This document shows, piece by piece, positions 50,843-58,571 of a stretch of 64,000 bases of DNA. Position numbers and translations under genes: made by a program. The stretch is from Hyphomicrobiales bacterium (GTDB lineage Bacteria > Pseudomonadota > Alphaproteobacteria > Rhizobiales > Beijerinckiaceae). Under the pieces are notes generated by a model. It saw only the letters and a list, made by a program, of their open reading frames with translations, was not told the DNA's origin and searched no databases. The stretch spans positions 1,032,001 through 1,096,000 of the forward strand of contig CAKNFP010000001.1 of assembly GCA_930633525.1 (NCBI GenBank). Reading direction: 5' to 3'. Positions within the stretch are counted from its first letter, which is position 1. Each line of letters opens with the position of its first letter.

Positions 50843-52663
50843 ATGGCAGGTGCGGACATGATTCGTGCCGGGGACCTGCGGGACGAGTTTTGCCCAGACG
50901 CGCCCCCCGCGGATGTGCGCGCCCAATGCGAGAGGATCCTGAGTAGCCCGGAATTCAGGGCGCCCGAGAGGGCGCGCAACTTCCTGCGCTATGTCGTGGA
51001 AGAGACCCTTGAAGGGCGGTCTGCGCGCATCAAGGCTTTCTCGATCGCGATCGAGGTCTTTGGTCGCGACGAAACCTTCGACACGCAGAACGATCCTGTC
51101 GTGCGGATCGAGGCCGGGCGGCTGCGGCGTGCCCTTGAACGTTATTATCTCGTTGCGGGTCAGGATGATCCGCTCCTGATCGACATCCCAAAAGGGGGGT
51201 ATGTTCCCGTCTTCGCGCGGCGGCATGCGGAGGGCCTCCCAGCCGTTGCGGAGGAGCCCATGAGGCCCGATTCGCCGGTGGTGGAGACGCAGAGAGATGC
51301 ATCAGGTCGATCCCTCCCCCGGTGGGCTCTGGTCGCGGCGGCCGTTGCCTGCGTCTTCCTGGGCGTTGCCTATGCTGTGATTGAATCTGGCTTTTTCAGA
51401 CAGGCAACCGGCAATCCGATCGCTTTTCAGGGCGGTCCGTCGGTGCTTGTCCGGCCTTTCGCGGATCTGGGGGGTGATGCCAACAGCGCGCTCTACGCGG
51501 CCGGGCTGACCGAAGATGTCTTGTCGCAGATGGCGCGTTTCAAAGAACTCAGGATTATCGGCAGCGAGACCTCAAGAGGCTTACCCGCAGGCGCTGGGGT
51601 GTCGGATCTCCATCGCATGCTTGGCGTTCGCTACATTCTTGAAGGGGCGGTGCGGGTTTTCGACGGGCGTTTCAGGGTCACGGCCCGCGTTGTGGACGCG
51701 GGAACATCCACTATCATCTGGTCCGACGCCTATGAGGAGGATTTGCGCTCGGGCGATCTCTTCAAGATCGAAGTGGAGCTTGCGAACAAGGTGGCGACGA
51801 CAGTCGCGCAGCCCTATGGCATCATCTTCCAGGCAGACGAACGACGCACGGCTCTCGCGCCGCCGGACGATCTCGAAGCCTATAGCTGCACTTTGAGGTT
51901 CTACGGATATCGCGAGGTCCTCAGTGCTGAAGCGCATGCGGCCGTTCGGAGCTGCCTCGAACGCGCAGTGAGCCGGTACCCGACCTATGCCACCGCTTGG
52001 GCGATGCTGTCGTATATCTATCTCGATGAGGACCGGTTCGGCTTCAATCCCCGGCCTGAAAGCAAGCCCCTCGAGCGCGCCCTGGACGCTGCCCGGCGGG
52101 CGGTGCGGCTCGACCCGGAAAGTGTCCGCGCGCATCAGGCGCTGATGATGGCGCTTTTCTTCGTGGGTGAGCCGGAGGAGGGGTTGCGGGTAGGAGCCCG
52201 CGCTTACGCCTTGAACGCCAACGATACGGAACTTCTTGGCGAATACGGCAGCCGTCTAGCGCAAGCAGGCGACTGGAAACGCGGGGCGGCCATCATTGAG
52301 GAAGCGCTCGTCCGCAACCCTGGCAACGCCGGCTTTTACGCGGGCATGCTCGGGTTCGCCGCCTATATGCAAGGCGACAATGCGCGCGCGCTCACTTTCA
52401 TCCGTCGAGCGGACCTTCAGAAATTTGCCCTCTATCACGTGATCGCGGCGCTCATTTATGCTCGCGCGGGGCTGGACGAGGAAGCGGCTGCGAGCCGCAG
52501 GCAATTTCTTGCCATGCGACCGCATTTCTTCGACGATCTGGAGGGCGAGCTCGCCAAGCGCAACTTTCGTCCTGAGGACCGTCGCATCTTGACCGCGGCA
52601 GCCCGCGCAGCCGGTTTCCCCGTTGCCCCAGCCCCGAAAGTCGCAACCGAGATGCAGCACTAG
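50843..52663 (+). CDS. Membrane-anchored regulator with winged-helix-like N-terminus, TolB/FlgO-like domain and TPRs
   Basis: A 606-residue protein of a type common in Hyphomicrobiales and often mislabelled adenylate cyclase; no cyclase domain is present. Residues about 15-125 hold the conserved block ERARNFLRYVVEETLEGRSA to VVRIEAGRLRRALERYY and IPKGGYVPVF. A transmembrane helix follows at about 160-180, then a TolB-N/FlgO-like domain (VLVRPFADLGGDANSALYAA, DLHRMLGVRYILEGAVR), and TPR repeats to the end. The layout resembles CadC/ToxR-type membrane regulators. ATG 50843 is chosen; ATG 50858 is possible. Confidence 0.85.
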   Translation: MAGADMIRAGDLRDEFCPDAPPADVRAQCERILSSPEFRAPERARNFLRYVVEETLEGRSARIKAFSIAIEVFGRDETFDTQNDPVVRIEAGRLRRALERYYLVAGQDDPLLIDIPKGGYVPVFARRHAEGLPAVAEEPMRPDSPVVETQRDASGRSLPRWALVAAAVACVFLGVAYAVIESGFFRQATGNPIAFQGGPSVLVRPFADLGGDANSALYAAGLTEDVLSQMARFKELRIIGSETSRGLPAGAGVSDLHRMLGVRYILEGAVRVFDGRFRVTARVVDAGTSTIIWSDAYEEDLRSGDLFKIEVELANKVATTVAQPYGIIFQADERRTALAPPDDLEAYSCTLRFYGYREVLSAEAHAAVRSCLERAVSRYPTYATAWAMLSYIYLDEDRFGFNPRPESKPLERALDAARRAVRLDPESVRAHQALMMALFFVGEPEEGLRVGARAYALNANDTELLGEYGSRLAQAGDWKRGAAIIEEALVRNPGNAGFYAGMLGFAAYMQGDNARALTFIRRADLQKFALYHVIAALIYARAGLDEEAAASRRQFLAMRPHFFDDLEGELAKRNFRPEDRRILTAAARAAGFPVAPAPKVATEMQH

Positions 52664-52977
52664 CGCGAGGGTTCCAACGATGTGCGACCGCGTCACCTGG
52701 GTATGATAAAATAATACCATTGGGCCTTCCAGCCCCGGGGCGATCGGACAACTGTTTTCCGGGGTGAGCTTAAGGGGTTCAGGCCGGATGGGCTGTGCGC
52801 TGCCACGGCCGGTCCCCGCTACAGAACATACCGTATCCTACCCTCTGTCAGCCTGCGGATTGACTGCGGGGCTGCGGCGATCGCGGTAGAGTTCGCCAGC
52901 TCACGCGTGGCTGACGATCCGCGCCCCCTGCGCGGGAAGCGATCACGGCGAGACCCTGGGTATCATAAGGGGGGAAC
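52664..52977. other. Intergenic region
   Basis: 314 bp with no gene. A GGTAT/ATACC mini-hairpin occurs near 52702-52720. AAGGGGGGAAC directly before 52978 is the ribosome site of the following gene. Confidence 0.4.
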
Positions 52978-53451
52978 ATGGATACACTTGCGCCGGGGGC
53001 ATGGATCGCGGACTGGTTATGGGGATTGCCCCTCATTGTGCTGGCGTCGATCATTCACGTTCTCGGGTTCTGGACCATCGAGATCGGCGTTGACAGCGGC
53101 CTGAGGCACGGGGGTCTGTGGCGCAGCCCGCGGGTGACCTTCGCGGTTGTGGTGGGATCGACTGTCCTGGCGGCTACGGTTCTGCATGCCATCGAGGCGA
53201 CCGTCTGGGCCGGGGCTTATCTGTGGCTAGGCGCGCTTCCTGACGGACGCTCGGCCATGCTCTATTCAATCGGCGCGATGACCACCTTTGGCCATGCCAA
53301 CCTGCGGCTGGCCGACGAGTGGCAGATGCTTGGCGCGCTTGAGGCGCTCAATGGCATGCTACTGTTCGGTCTGACAACTGCGTTCCTGTACGCCGCGATC
53401 CAAAAGGTCCGAGCGGTCATATTCCGTGAGTATGGGGCGATACGGCGGTGA
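52978..53451 (+). CDS. Small ion-channel-like membrane protein
   Basis: A 157-residue inner-membrane protein with helices at about 14-36, 53-78 and 118-142. Between the last two is a re-entrant-like segment AMLYSIGAMTTFGHANLRLA (93-112), followed by EWQMLGALEALNGMLLFGLT. This matches the pore-loop/inner-helix layout of two-helix potassium channels, but the selectivity filter TVGYG is replaced by TTFGH. I infer a channel-like family of altered or unknown selectivity. AAGGGGGG precedes the ATG. Confidence 0.75.
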   Translation: MDTLAPGAWIADWLWGLPLIVLASIIHVLGFWTIEIGVDSGLRHGGLWRSPRVTFAVVVGSTVLAATVLHAIEATVWAGAYLWLGALPDGRSAMLYSIGAMTTFGHANLRLADEWQMLGALEALNGMLLFGLTTAFLYAAIQKVRAVIFREYGAIRR

Positions 53452-53810
53452 CTGAACTGTGCCCAAGCTCCGAACGGCGTCATGCGACCTTTCGGGGGCT
53501 GCGCTCGTCGCCTTGAACCTCGACTGGAAGGAAGGAGCCGCCTCGGCAATGTCATCCATGGCTGCTCTGCTCGGGCTCCCCCCTGTCAGACGTGTAGCCT
53601 CGCGTAACCTACTCCCGCTCGCACCCACCAGAGATCATAAGCAACCTTGTCGATGCTGTGCTGGCTTCAGGAGAATCTGGCTCTCGCTTGTGTCTCTTGC
53701 CGCGCAACAATGACGTGTCCGCGAATGCGCGACTTCACCGCCGCGAGCGCATATCCGAAGTCGCCGAAGGATCCACAATCGTCCGATTCTATCTGAAATG
53801 GGGCAGTGAA
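53452..53810. other. Intergenic region
   Basis: 359 bp in which I see neither a gene nor a clear structure. Confidence 0.4.
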
Positions 53811-54170
53811 ATGAGAAGTTTGAGCATCGCCATCATGATCGGCGGAGTTCTGGTCGGTTCCGGCGCGCAAGCACAGAATGCAGTGCCGCTTTCCACCTAT
53901 GCAGATGCAAATGGCTTTATCGATGTGCAGACGCTCACATGCGCGCAGTTGGCGGGCACCTATCAGGAAGACGCCGACGCACTGACCGCGTGGTACAGCG
54001 GATGGTACAATGGCCTCGCCAAGAAGCACTATGCGGACCTGCGCAAGGGCAAATTGACCGAGCATGAGGTGATTGTGTACTGCAAGGCCAACCCGGATCG
54101 AAAAGTCATTGAAGCGATCGCGGTCGTATTCAAAGATGAGCGGGCGAAGCTCGGCATTGAGATGAAGTGA
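53811..54170 (+). CDS. HdeA/HdeB family acid-stress chaperone-like protein
   Basis: A 119-residue periplasmic protein with a signal peptide (MRSLSIAIMIGGVLVGSGAQ, cleavage after AQA about residue 21). The mature part has the family cysteine pair, Cys44 in VQTLTCAQLAGTY and Cys91 in VIVYCKANP, which form the disulfide of HdeA/HdeB. WYSGWYNGLAKK in between is also typical of the alphaproteobacterial branch. Family members unfold at low pH to bind denatured proteins. The start ATG is supported by the signal peptide. Confidence 0.85.
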   Translation: MRSLSIAIMIGGVLVGSGAQAQNAVPLSTYADANGFIDVQTLTCAQLAGTYQEDADALTAWYSGWYNGLAKKHYADLRKGKLTEHEVIVYCKANPDRKVIEAIAVVFKDERAKLGIEMK

Positions 54171-54611
54171 CATAGCGGGGCAGGTCCGCGAATGGAATGG
54201 GCCCAGCGCCGAAAAGGCGATGCGGTCCCAGGATGATTTCGGAAGCTGCGGGCCATGCTTCATCTGCCGGCTGCGATGTTGCCAGAGGTGGACATAGCAA
54301 GTGGCGCCCTACGCCCTTAATCCAGTATCCGGCTGTAGTTCCAGAGAGTTCGGGGCGGGTCAGCACATCCTGGTCCCGACGGTTCTGGCCGCAGAGCTAC
54401 CACGGAGCGCAGGTATGCGAAGCGCGGGCACGGTGGCGCGGCCAAACCGCGATCAATGCTCTGCCTTCGAATACTTGCAAGACATATCCTGCCGCCGAGG
54501 CCCATCAAGCCCGTCATCGGGTTGTGGGATGCGAGCGCGGGCTGCTGATGTCGGCGGAACTAACTCAGATTTCGATTTTAAATCGTCGCTCAGGTTTCTC
54601 AGGAGGCCAAC
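54171..54611. other. Intergenic region
   Basis: 441 bp with no credible gene. It ends with CAGGAGG, the ribosome site for the DUF1254 gene. Confidence 0.4.
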
Positions 54612-56051
54612 ATGAAAATCTCGCGTCGCGCTGTATCCGCTGGTGGTCTGGGACTACTGGCCACAACCGCTTTTTCGCCAGCACATGCTCTTGATGGTCC
54701 GATCGCCGACCTCGTCGATGGCACGGAGGATTTCTGGCTGGCGGTAGAGGCCTATATCTACGGTTACCCCCTCGTGACGATGGAAATGACGCGGCGGGTG
54801 CTGACGAACGTGCCGGCGGTGGAAGGCACCAAAGGCCCGATGGGCCAGATCATCAAACTGCGTGAATATCCGAACGCCTCGTTCAAGGATGTCACGGCCC
54901 CCAACGCGGACACACTTTACACCACAGCCTTCGTTGACGTGGGCAAAGAGCCGTGGGTCCTGTCGATCCCCGCGATGGATGATCGCTACTACCTGTTCCC
55001 GATGCTCGACGGCTGGACCAACGTGTTCCAGGTTCCTGGCCAACGCACCACGGGCGGCAAGGCGCAGCAGTACGCGATCACTGGGCCCGGATGGCAGGGA
55101 ACGCTTCCCGCCGGTGTCACGCAGTACGTGTCGCCGACGAATATCGTCTGGATCCTCGGGCGCATCTATTGCACGGGCACCCCGGAGGACTACAAGGCGG
55201 TTCACGCGCTCCAAGACCAGTGCAAGCTGGTGCCGCTCAGCAGCTACGGCAAGGACTGGCAGCCACCGCCCGGTGTGGTCAACCCGAGCATCGATATGAA
55301 GACGGCCGTCCGCGACCAGGTCAATCGCATGGATGCCGTCTCGTATTTCACGCTTCTCAGCGATCTGCTGAAGACAAACCCCCCGTCCGAGGCGGACGGG
55401 CCTATCCTCGAGAAGATGGCGCGCATCGGCATCGTGCCCGGACAGGATTTTGACAAAAGCAAGCTCGATGCTGCCTTCGTGAAGCGGATCCCCGAGGTCG
55501 GGGTCGCCCGCATCATGCTGCATTTCAAGTTCAGCGACGGCGACATCAAGGACATCAACGGTTGGGGCTACACGACCAGGACCGGTCTCTATGGAACCGA
55601 CTATCTGCAGCGCGCCCTCATCGCGGCGATCGGGCTTGGCGCGAACCGCCCGCAGGACGCGGTCTATCCGACGTCGCTGAAACAGCGTGACGGCCTGTTC
55701 TCCCGCGCCTACGACGGCTCGAACAAATACGTTCTCACCTTCCCCAAGGGGCGGACACCGCCGGTGCGCGGCTTCTGGTCCCTCACGATGTATGATGACC
55801 AGTATTTCTTCGTCGAGAACCCCATCAATCGCTATTCGATCAGTCCAAGGCAGGATCTGAAGAAAAATCCTGACGGTTCGACCGACATCTATATCCAGAA
55901 CGAATCCCCCGGCGCCGACAGGGAGGCGAACTGGCTGCCCGCGCCGAAAGGCAAGTTCATTCTGATGATGAGGCTGTACTGGCCAGATGAGAACCACCCC
56001 TCGATCCTTGACGGATCATGGGTCATCCCTCCGGTCAAAAGGCTTGGCTGA
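54612..56051 (+). CDS. DUF1254/DUF1214 domain-containing exported protein
   Basis: A 479-residue protein with an N-terminal twin-arginine-like signal (MKISRRAVSAGGLGLLATTA, cleavage near PAHA). DUF1254 is at about 45-180 (AVEAYIYGYPLVTMEMTRRV, NADTLYTTAFVDVGKEPWVL) and DUF1214 is at the C-terminus (NKYVLTFPKGRTPPVRGFWS, TMYDDQYFFVENPINRYSI). The function is unknown; these proteins commonly occur with exported HAD phosphatases and sulfatase-type genes. AGGAGG lies six bases before the ATG. Confidence 0.92.
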   Translation: MKISRRAVSAGGLGLLATTAFSPAHALDGPIADLVDGTEDFWLAVEAYIYGYPLVTMEMTRRVLTNVPAVEGTKGPMGQIIKLREYPNASFKDVTAPNADTLYTTAFVDVGKEPWVLSIPAMDDRYYLFPMLDGWTNVFQVPGQRTTGGKAQQYAITGPGWQGTLPAGVTQYVSPTNIVWILGRIYCTGTPEDYKAVHALQDQCKLVPLSSYGKDWQPPPGVVNPSIDMKTAVRDQVNRMDAVSYFTLLSDLLKTNPPSEADGPILEKMARIGIVPGQDFDKSKLDAAFVKRIPEVGVARIMLHFKFSDGDIKDINGWGYTTRTGLYGTDYLQRALIAAIGLGANRPQDAVYPTSLKQRDGLFSRAYDGSNKYVLTFPKGRTPPVRGFWSLTMYDDQYFFVENPINRYSISPRQDLKKNPDGSTDIYIQNESPGADREANWLPAPKGKFILMMRLYWPDENHPSILDGSWVIPPVKRLG

Positions 56052-56078
56052 CTTCGATTGCAAGCCGATCGCCGCATG

Positions 56079-56114
56079 CCAGCCGGGGATGCCTTCGGGC
56101 AATTCCCCGGCTGG
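56079..56114 (+). terminator. Long hairpin after the DUF1254 gene
   Basis: CCAGCCGGGGA pairs with TCCCCGGCTGG, and inside it TGCC-TTCG-GGCA forms a very stable UUCG tetraloop, with a two-base bulge. It begins 27 bases after the stop. No T-run follows, but its stability suits termination or 3'-end protection. Confidence 0.6.
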
Positions 56115-56192
56115 TGTGGAGCGGTCCAGTGTCATCAGATGACCTTGCCGGAAACGCTTCGAGCATTCTGGCGGGCCCGCACGCAACAGACA

Positions 56193-56245
56193 CAATCCTT
56201 GAACCCGTGAACCTGTGTTCTGCAGGTTCACGGGTTCAAGGATTG
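56193..56245. repeat. Perfect 23-bp inverted repeat
   Basis: Arms 56193-56215 and 56223-56245 are perfectly complementary over 23 bases with a seven-base TGTTCTG loop. No T-run adjoins either side. It is too long and perfect for an ordinary terminator and could be an imported element end, a protein site, or a structured RNA. Confidence 0.7.
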
Positions 56246-56517
56246 CCATCAACTGCCATGGAGCGAACCGCCGTTGGTGCCTCACGCTCGCTTGGAGCCC
56301 TTCCCGTTACGGGGCGGTGCGACTAAATTCACTTCCATGGGTGCGGCGGGTTAAAGTCGTTATTTTTCAAAATCTTATATGATCTGAAGTCCGGGCTATC
56401 GGACATCCTATGATAAGAATTTGCGCCTGCTGTGGAATAAGATGCATTTGTTGGCGCGACATGGCTTGCAGACCGGCGATAGCACGGCTATAAGACCGGC
56501 CTCGCGGCAAGCGATGT

Positions 56518-56594
56518 CGGAGTGTAGCGCAGTCTGGTAGCGCACCTCGTTCGGGACGAGGGGGTCGGAGGTTCGAATCCTCTCACTCCGACCA
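56518..56594 (+). tRNA. tRNA-Pro (anticodon CGG)
   Basis: A complete 77-base cloverleaf with encoded CCA. The acceptor stem CGGAGTG pairs with CACTCCG, the D-arm has AGCGCAGTCTGGTAGCGCA, the anticodon stem CCTCG/CGAGG encloses TTCGGGA giving anticodon CGG at 56552-56554, and the T-arm is GGAGGTTCGAATCCTCT with the invariant GTTCGA. It reads CCG proline codons. Confidence 0.98.
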
Positions 56595-56666
56595 TCTAAG
56601 CCAAGGCTTTCAGCCAAACTGTCGGGTAATGCCGACAGAAACCTTCCGAAACTATCGGATTGGACG

Positions 56667-56697
56667 AAAAAGGCGCCGCGAGGGCGCCTTCTCTGTT
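56667..56697 (+). terminator. tRNA-Pro terminator
   Basis: AAGGCGCC-GCGAG-GGCGCCTT is a perfect eight-bp stem, preceded by an A-run and followed by CTCTGTTT, about 75 bases after the tRNA. Confidence 0.7.
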
Positions 56698-56780
56698 TCG
56701 CGGGGACTATCGAATCAGGCGGCGTTCCCCGCCTCGACCCCATCGATCACCCAGCACCACTGGTCGCCTTCAAGTCCCCA

Positions 56781-57014
56781 TCACGCGATGATGTCCGTCC
56801 GGAACCGCCGCTCGGTCAGGTCATTCGGCAAGCGGCTCGAAGCTTCCGCCTTCATCGTCTTCATCACGTAGCCGAGACGCTGGACCTCGAATTCGAGGAT
56901 GTCCTCGACCGCGCCGCTGGACGTCGCGCAATGGACCACGAACACGTCCTTGGCCGTGTTGACGGCGATGTATAGGGCCGCCAGCCGGGCCATCTCGACG
57001 CCCGACAGATTCAT
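56781..57014 (-). CDS. Possible small hypothetical protein
   Basis: A 77-residue frame (MNLSGVEMARLAALYIAVNT, then VEDILEFEVQRLGYVMKTMK) with plausible helix-strand alternation and coding-like composition, but no ribosome site I can point to and no recognised family. It lies just beyond tRNA-Pro in a stretch that may be a junction or remnant. Treat as tentative. Confidence 0.35.
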   Translation of the reverse strand: MNLSGVEMARLAALYIAVNTAKDVFVVHCATSSGAVEDILEFEVQRLGYVMKTMKAEASSRLPNDLTERRFRTDIIA

Positions 57015-57237
57015 GTTAGAGATTGTCGCGTCTCGATGAATTGCGTCTGCTCTATCGTCGCCTTGTTCGCCGAGATCACCGCCCGATCGGCATCGAGCCC
57101 ATGCGATGGCATCTGACGACTTTCACCAGATGTCTCGACGCTTTCCGTCGCGCCCCTGAAACAGCAAAGCCGCCCGGTCCCGAAGGACAGGGCGGCAGCA
57201 TGGCAATTTTAGTTCAATCGACGAGTAGATCCTGGTC

Positions 57238-57981
57238 TCAATCGAGAAAATTGACGCGCCCGGTCGCCACATCATGCATGGCTGCGACGACCTTGACCTC
57301 TCCAGCTTCGACAAGATCGCGGATGACGACGCTGCGATCGATGATCATCTTCACGGCGAGCTTGGCGTTCATGTCGGCAACCGCCTGAACGAAAGCCGCA
57401 TTGTCTGCGGTTCGCTTTCCTTCAAAACTGCGCATCGCAACCACGGCCGGCTCGATGTTGGACAGCGTTGCGGTCAGATTGCCGAGTTGCGCATTGCTGA
57501 TGGCGCCTTTTATCGCTCCACATTCCGTATGGCCGAGCACCACGATCGCTCTGGCGCCAGTGATCTTCGTGGCGAACTCCAAGCTGCCGATGATGTCCGT
57601 GTTAACGAAGTTCCCAGCTATGCGCGCGGCAAAAACGGAACCTATGCGCTGATCGAAGATCAGCTCCGGTGGTACGCGCGAATCGATGCAGCCAACAATC
57701 GCGGCGAACGGCGCCTGTCCGGTCGCGGTCGCCTTAATCTGCCCGAGAAGGTCACAGTTCACCGTCCCCCCGGCGAGGAGACGCGCGTTGCCGGCCTTGA
57801 GGCGTGCGATGGCGTCAGCTGGCGTCGTCGCGACCTGACGGGCCTGGTCGAAAACCACGCATGTGTCAGCAACCGCGCCGCCTGTTACAACTGAAGTAAA
57901 TCCTAGGGCCGCCGCGCCGCGCAGGAACCCGCGCCGGCTGCAGCTACACCCGGCGTGGCCGGCTGAATATTGAGTATTCAT
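57238..57981 (-). CDS. Tat-exported beta-carbonic anhydrase
   Basis: A 247-residue zinc enzyme interconverting carbon dioxide and bicarbonate. The N-terminus has a twin-arginine signal, SRRGFLRGAAALGFTSVVTG at about 15-34, so the enzyme should be folded and exported to the periplasm. Zinc ligands are Cys98 (CIDSRVPPE, with Asp100 and Arg102 as the catalytic dyad), His151 and Cys154 (LGHTECGAIKGA). I choose the ATG at 57981, with GGGGA upstream; the longer frame lacks a signal-like start. It is monocistronic and divergent from the first GH16 gene. Confidence 0.92.
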   Translation of the reverse strand: MNTQYSAGHAGCSCSRRGFLRGAAALGFTSVVTGGAVADTCVVFDQARQVATTPADAIARLKAGNARLLAGGTVNCDLLGQIKATATGQAPFAAIVGCIDSRVPPELIFDQRIGSVFAARIAGNFVNTDIIGSLEFATKITGARAIVVLGHTECGAIKGAISNAQLGNLTATLSNIEPAVVAMRSFEGKRTADNAAFVQAVADMNAKLAVKMIIDRSVVIRDLVEAGEVKVVAAMHDVATGRVNFLD

Positions 57982-58571
57982 CTGAATTTTCCCCATCGGA
58001 GTGGTATTAGAATGCGTCGTTATTGATGCGCGCGCAAGCGTTACTCTTCGAGGGAAGTCGGATTTTACGAAGAAAATTGGATGCCGGCTCACATTCTTTG
58101 TTGAGAGGGCATGATTTGCCGGGGAAGGCTTTGCGGTCCGATATAATGATCCAGCCGAAGCCGCCGATTATAGCCAAGATGATACCATCCCGACTTGCGG
58201 GCGGGGGTGTCGGGCAGTCCAGAAGATGTTGTGCGAGCCTTCGATTCTGGCGGATGTGCGATTCTGGCGGATGTGATCGCGCGCTCAGACGCCAGAAGTA
58301 GTGGCCACGTATCATCGACGAGAGTTGCGCGCGGCCGTCTGACGAAGAGTTGATGCGCCAGTCGGGGCGATCGGCCGCAATTGATCTCTAGAATGACGAG
58401 GTTTTTCAAAAAGTTAGCGCGAACGCTCGGCCGATTCTGCTCTTGAGACGCAAACACCAATATTGAGATGCCATGCCTATTGTCGCTGACGCTCCCGACC
58501 TGACATATCCTGGGAAACAGCCGATGGCCGCTTTCATGGAAGCGGGCTTGTGATGCGTGGGGGACTTCCAG
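57982..58571. other. Divergent intergenic region with a tandem repeat
   Basis: About 590 bp holding promoters for the carbonic anhydrase (left) and GH16 (right) genes. A 17-bp unit, CGATTCTGGCGGATGTG, is present in two exact tandem copies at 58242-58258 and 58259-58275. TTCTGGCG at 58262-58269 is mirrored by CGCCAGAA at 58290-58297, a possible operator. No coding frame is convincing. Confidence 0.5.

Noticed and set aside
56408..56743. A 111-codon minus-strand frame containing ERIRTSDPLVPNEVRYQTAL
   Set aside because: This is the translated antisense of tRNA-Pro, a well-known false protein; the tRNA explains the sequence.
57023..57388. A 121-codon plus-strand frame after tRNA-Pro
   Set aside because: Its second half is antisense to the carbonic anhydrase and the first half has no support.
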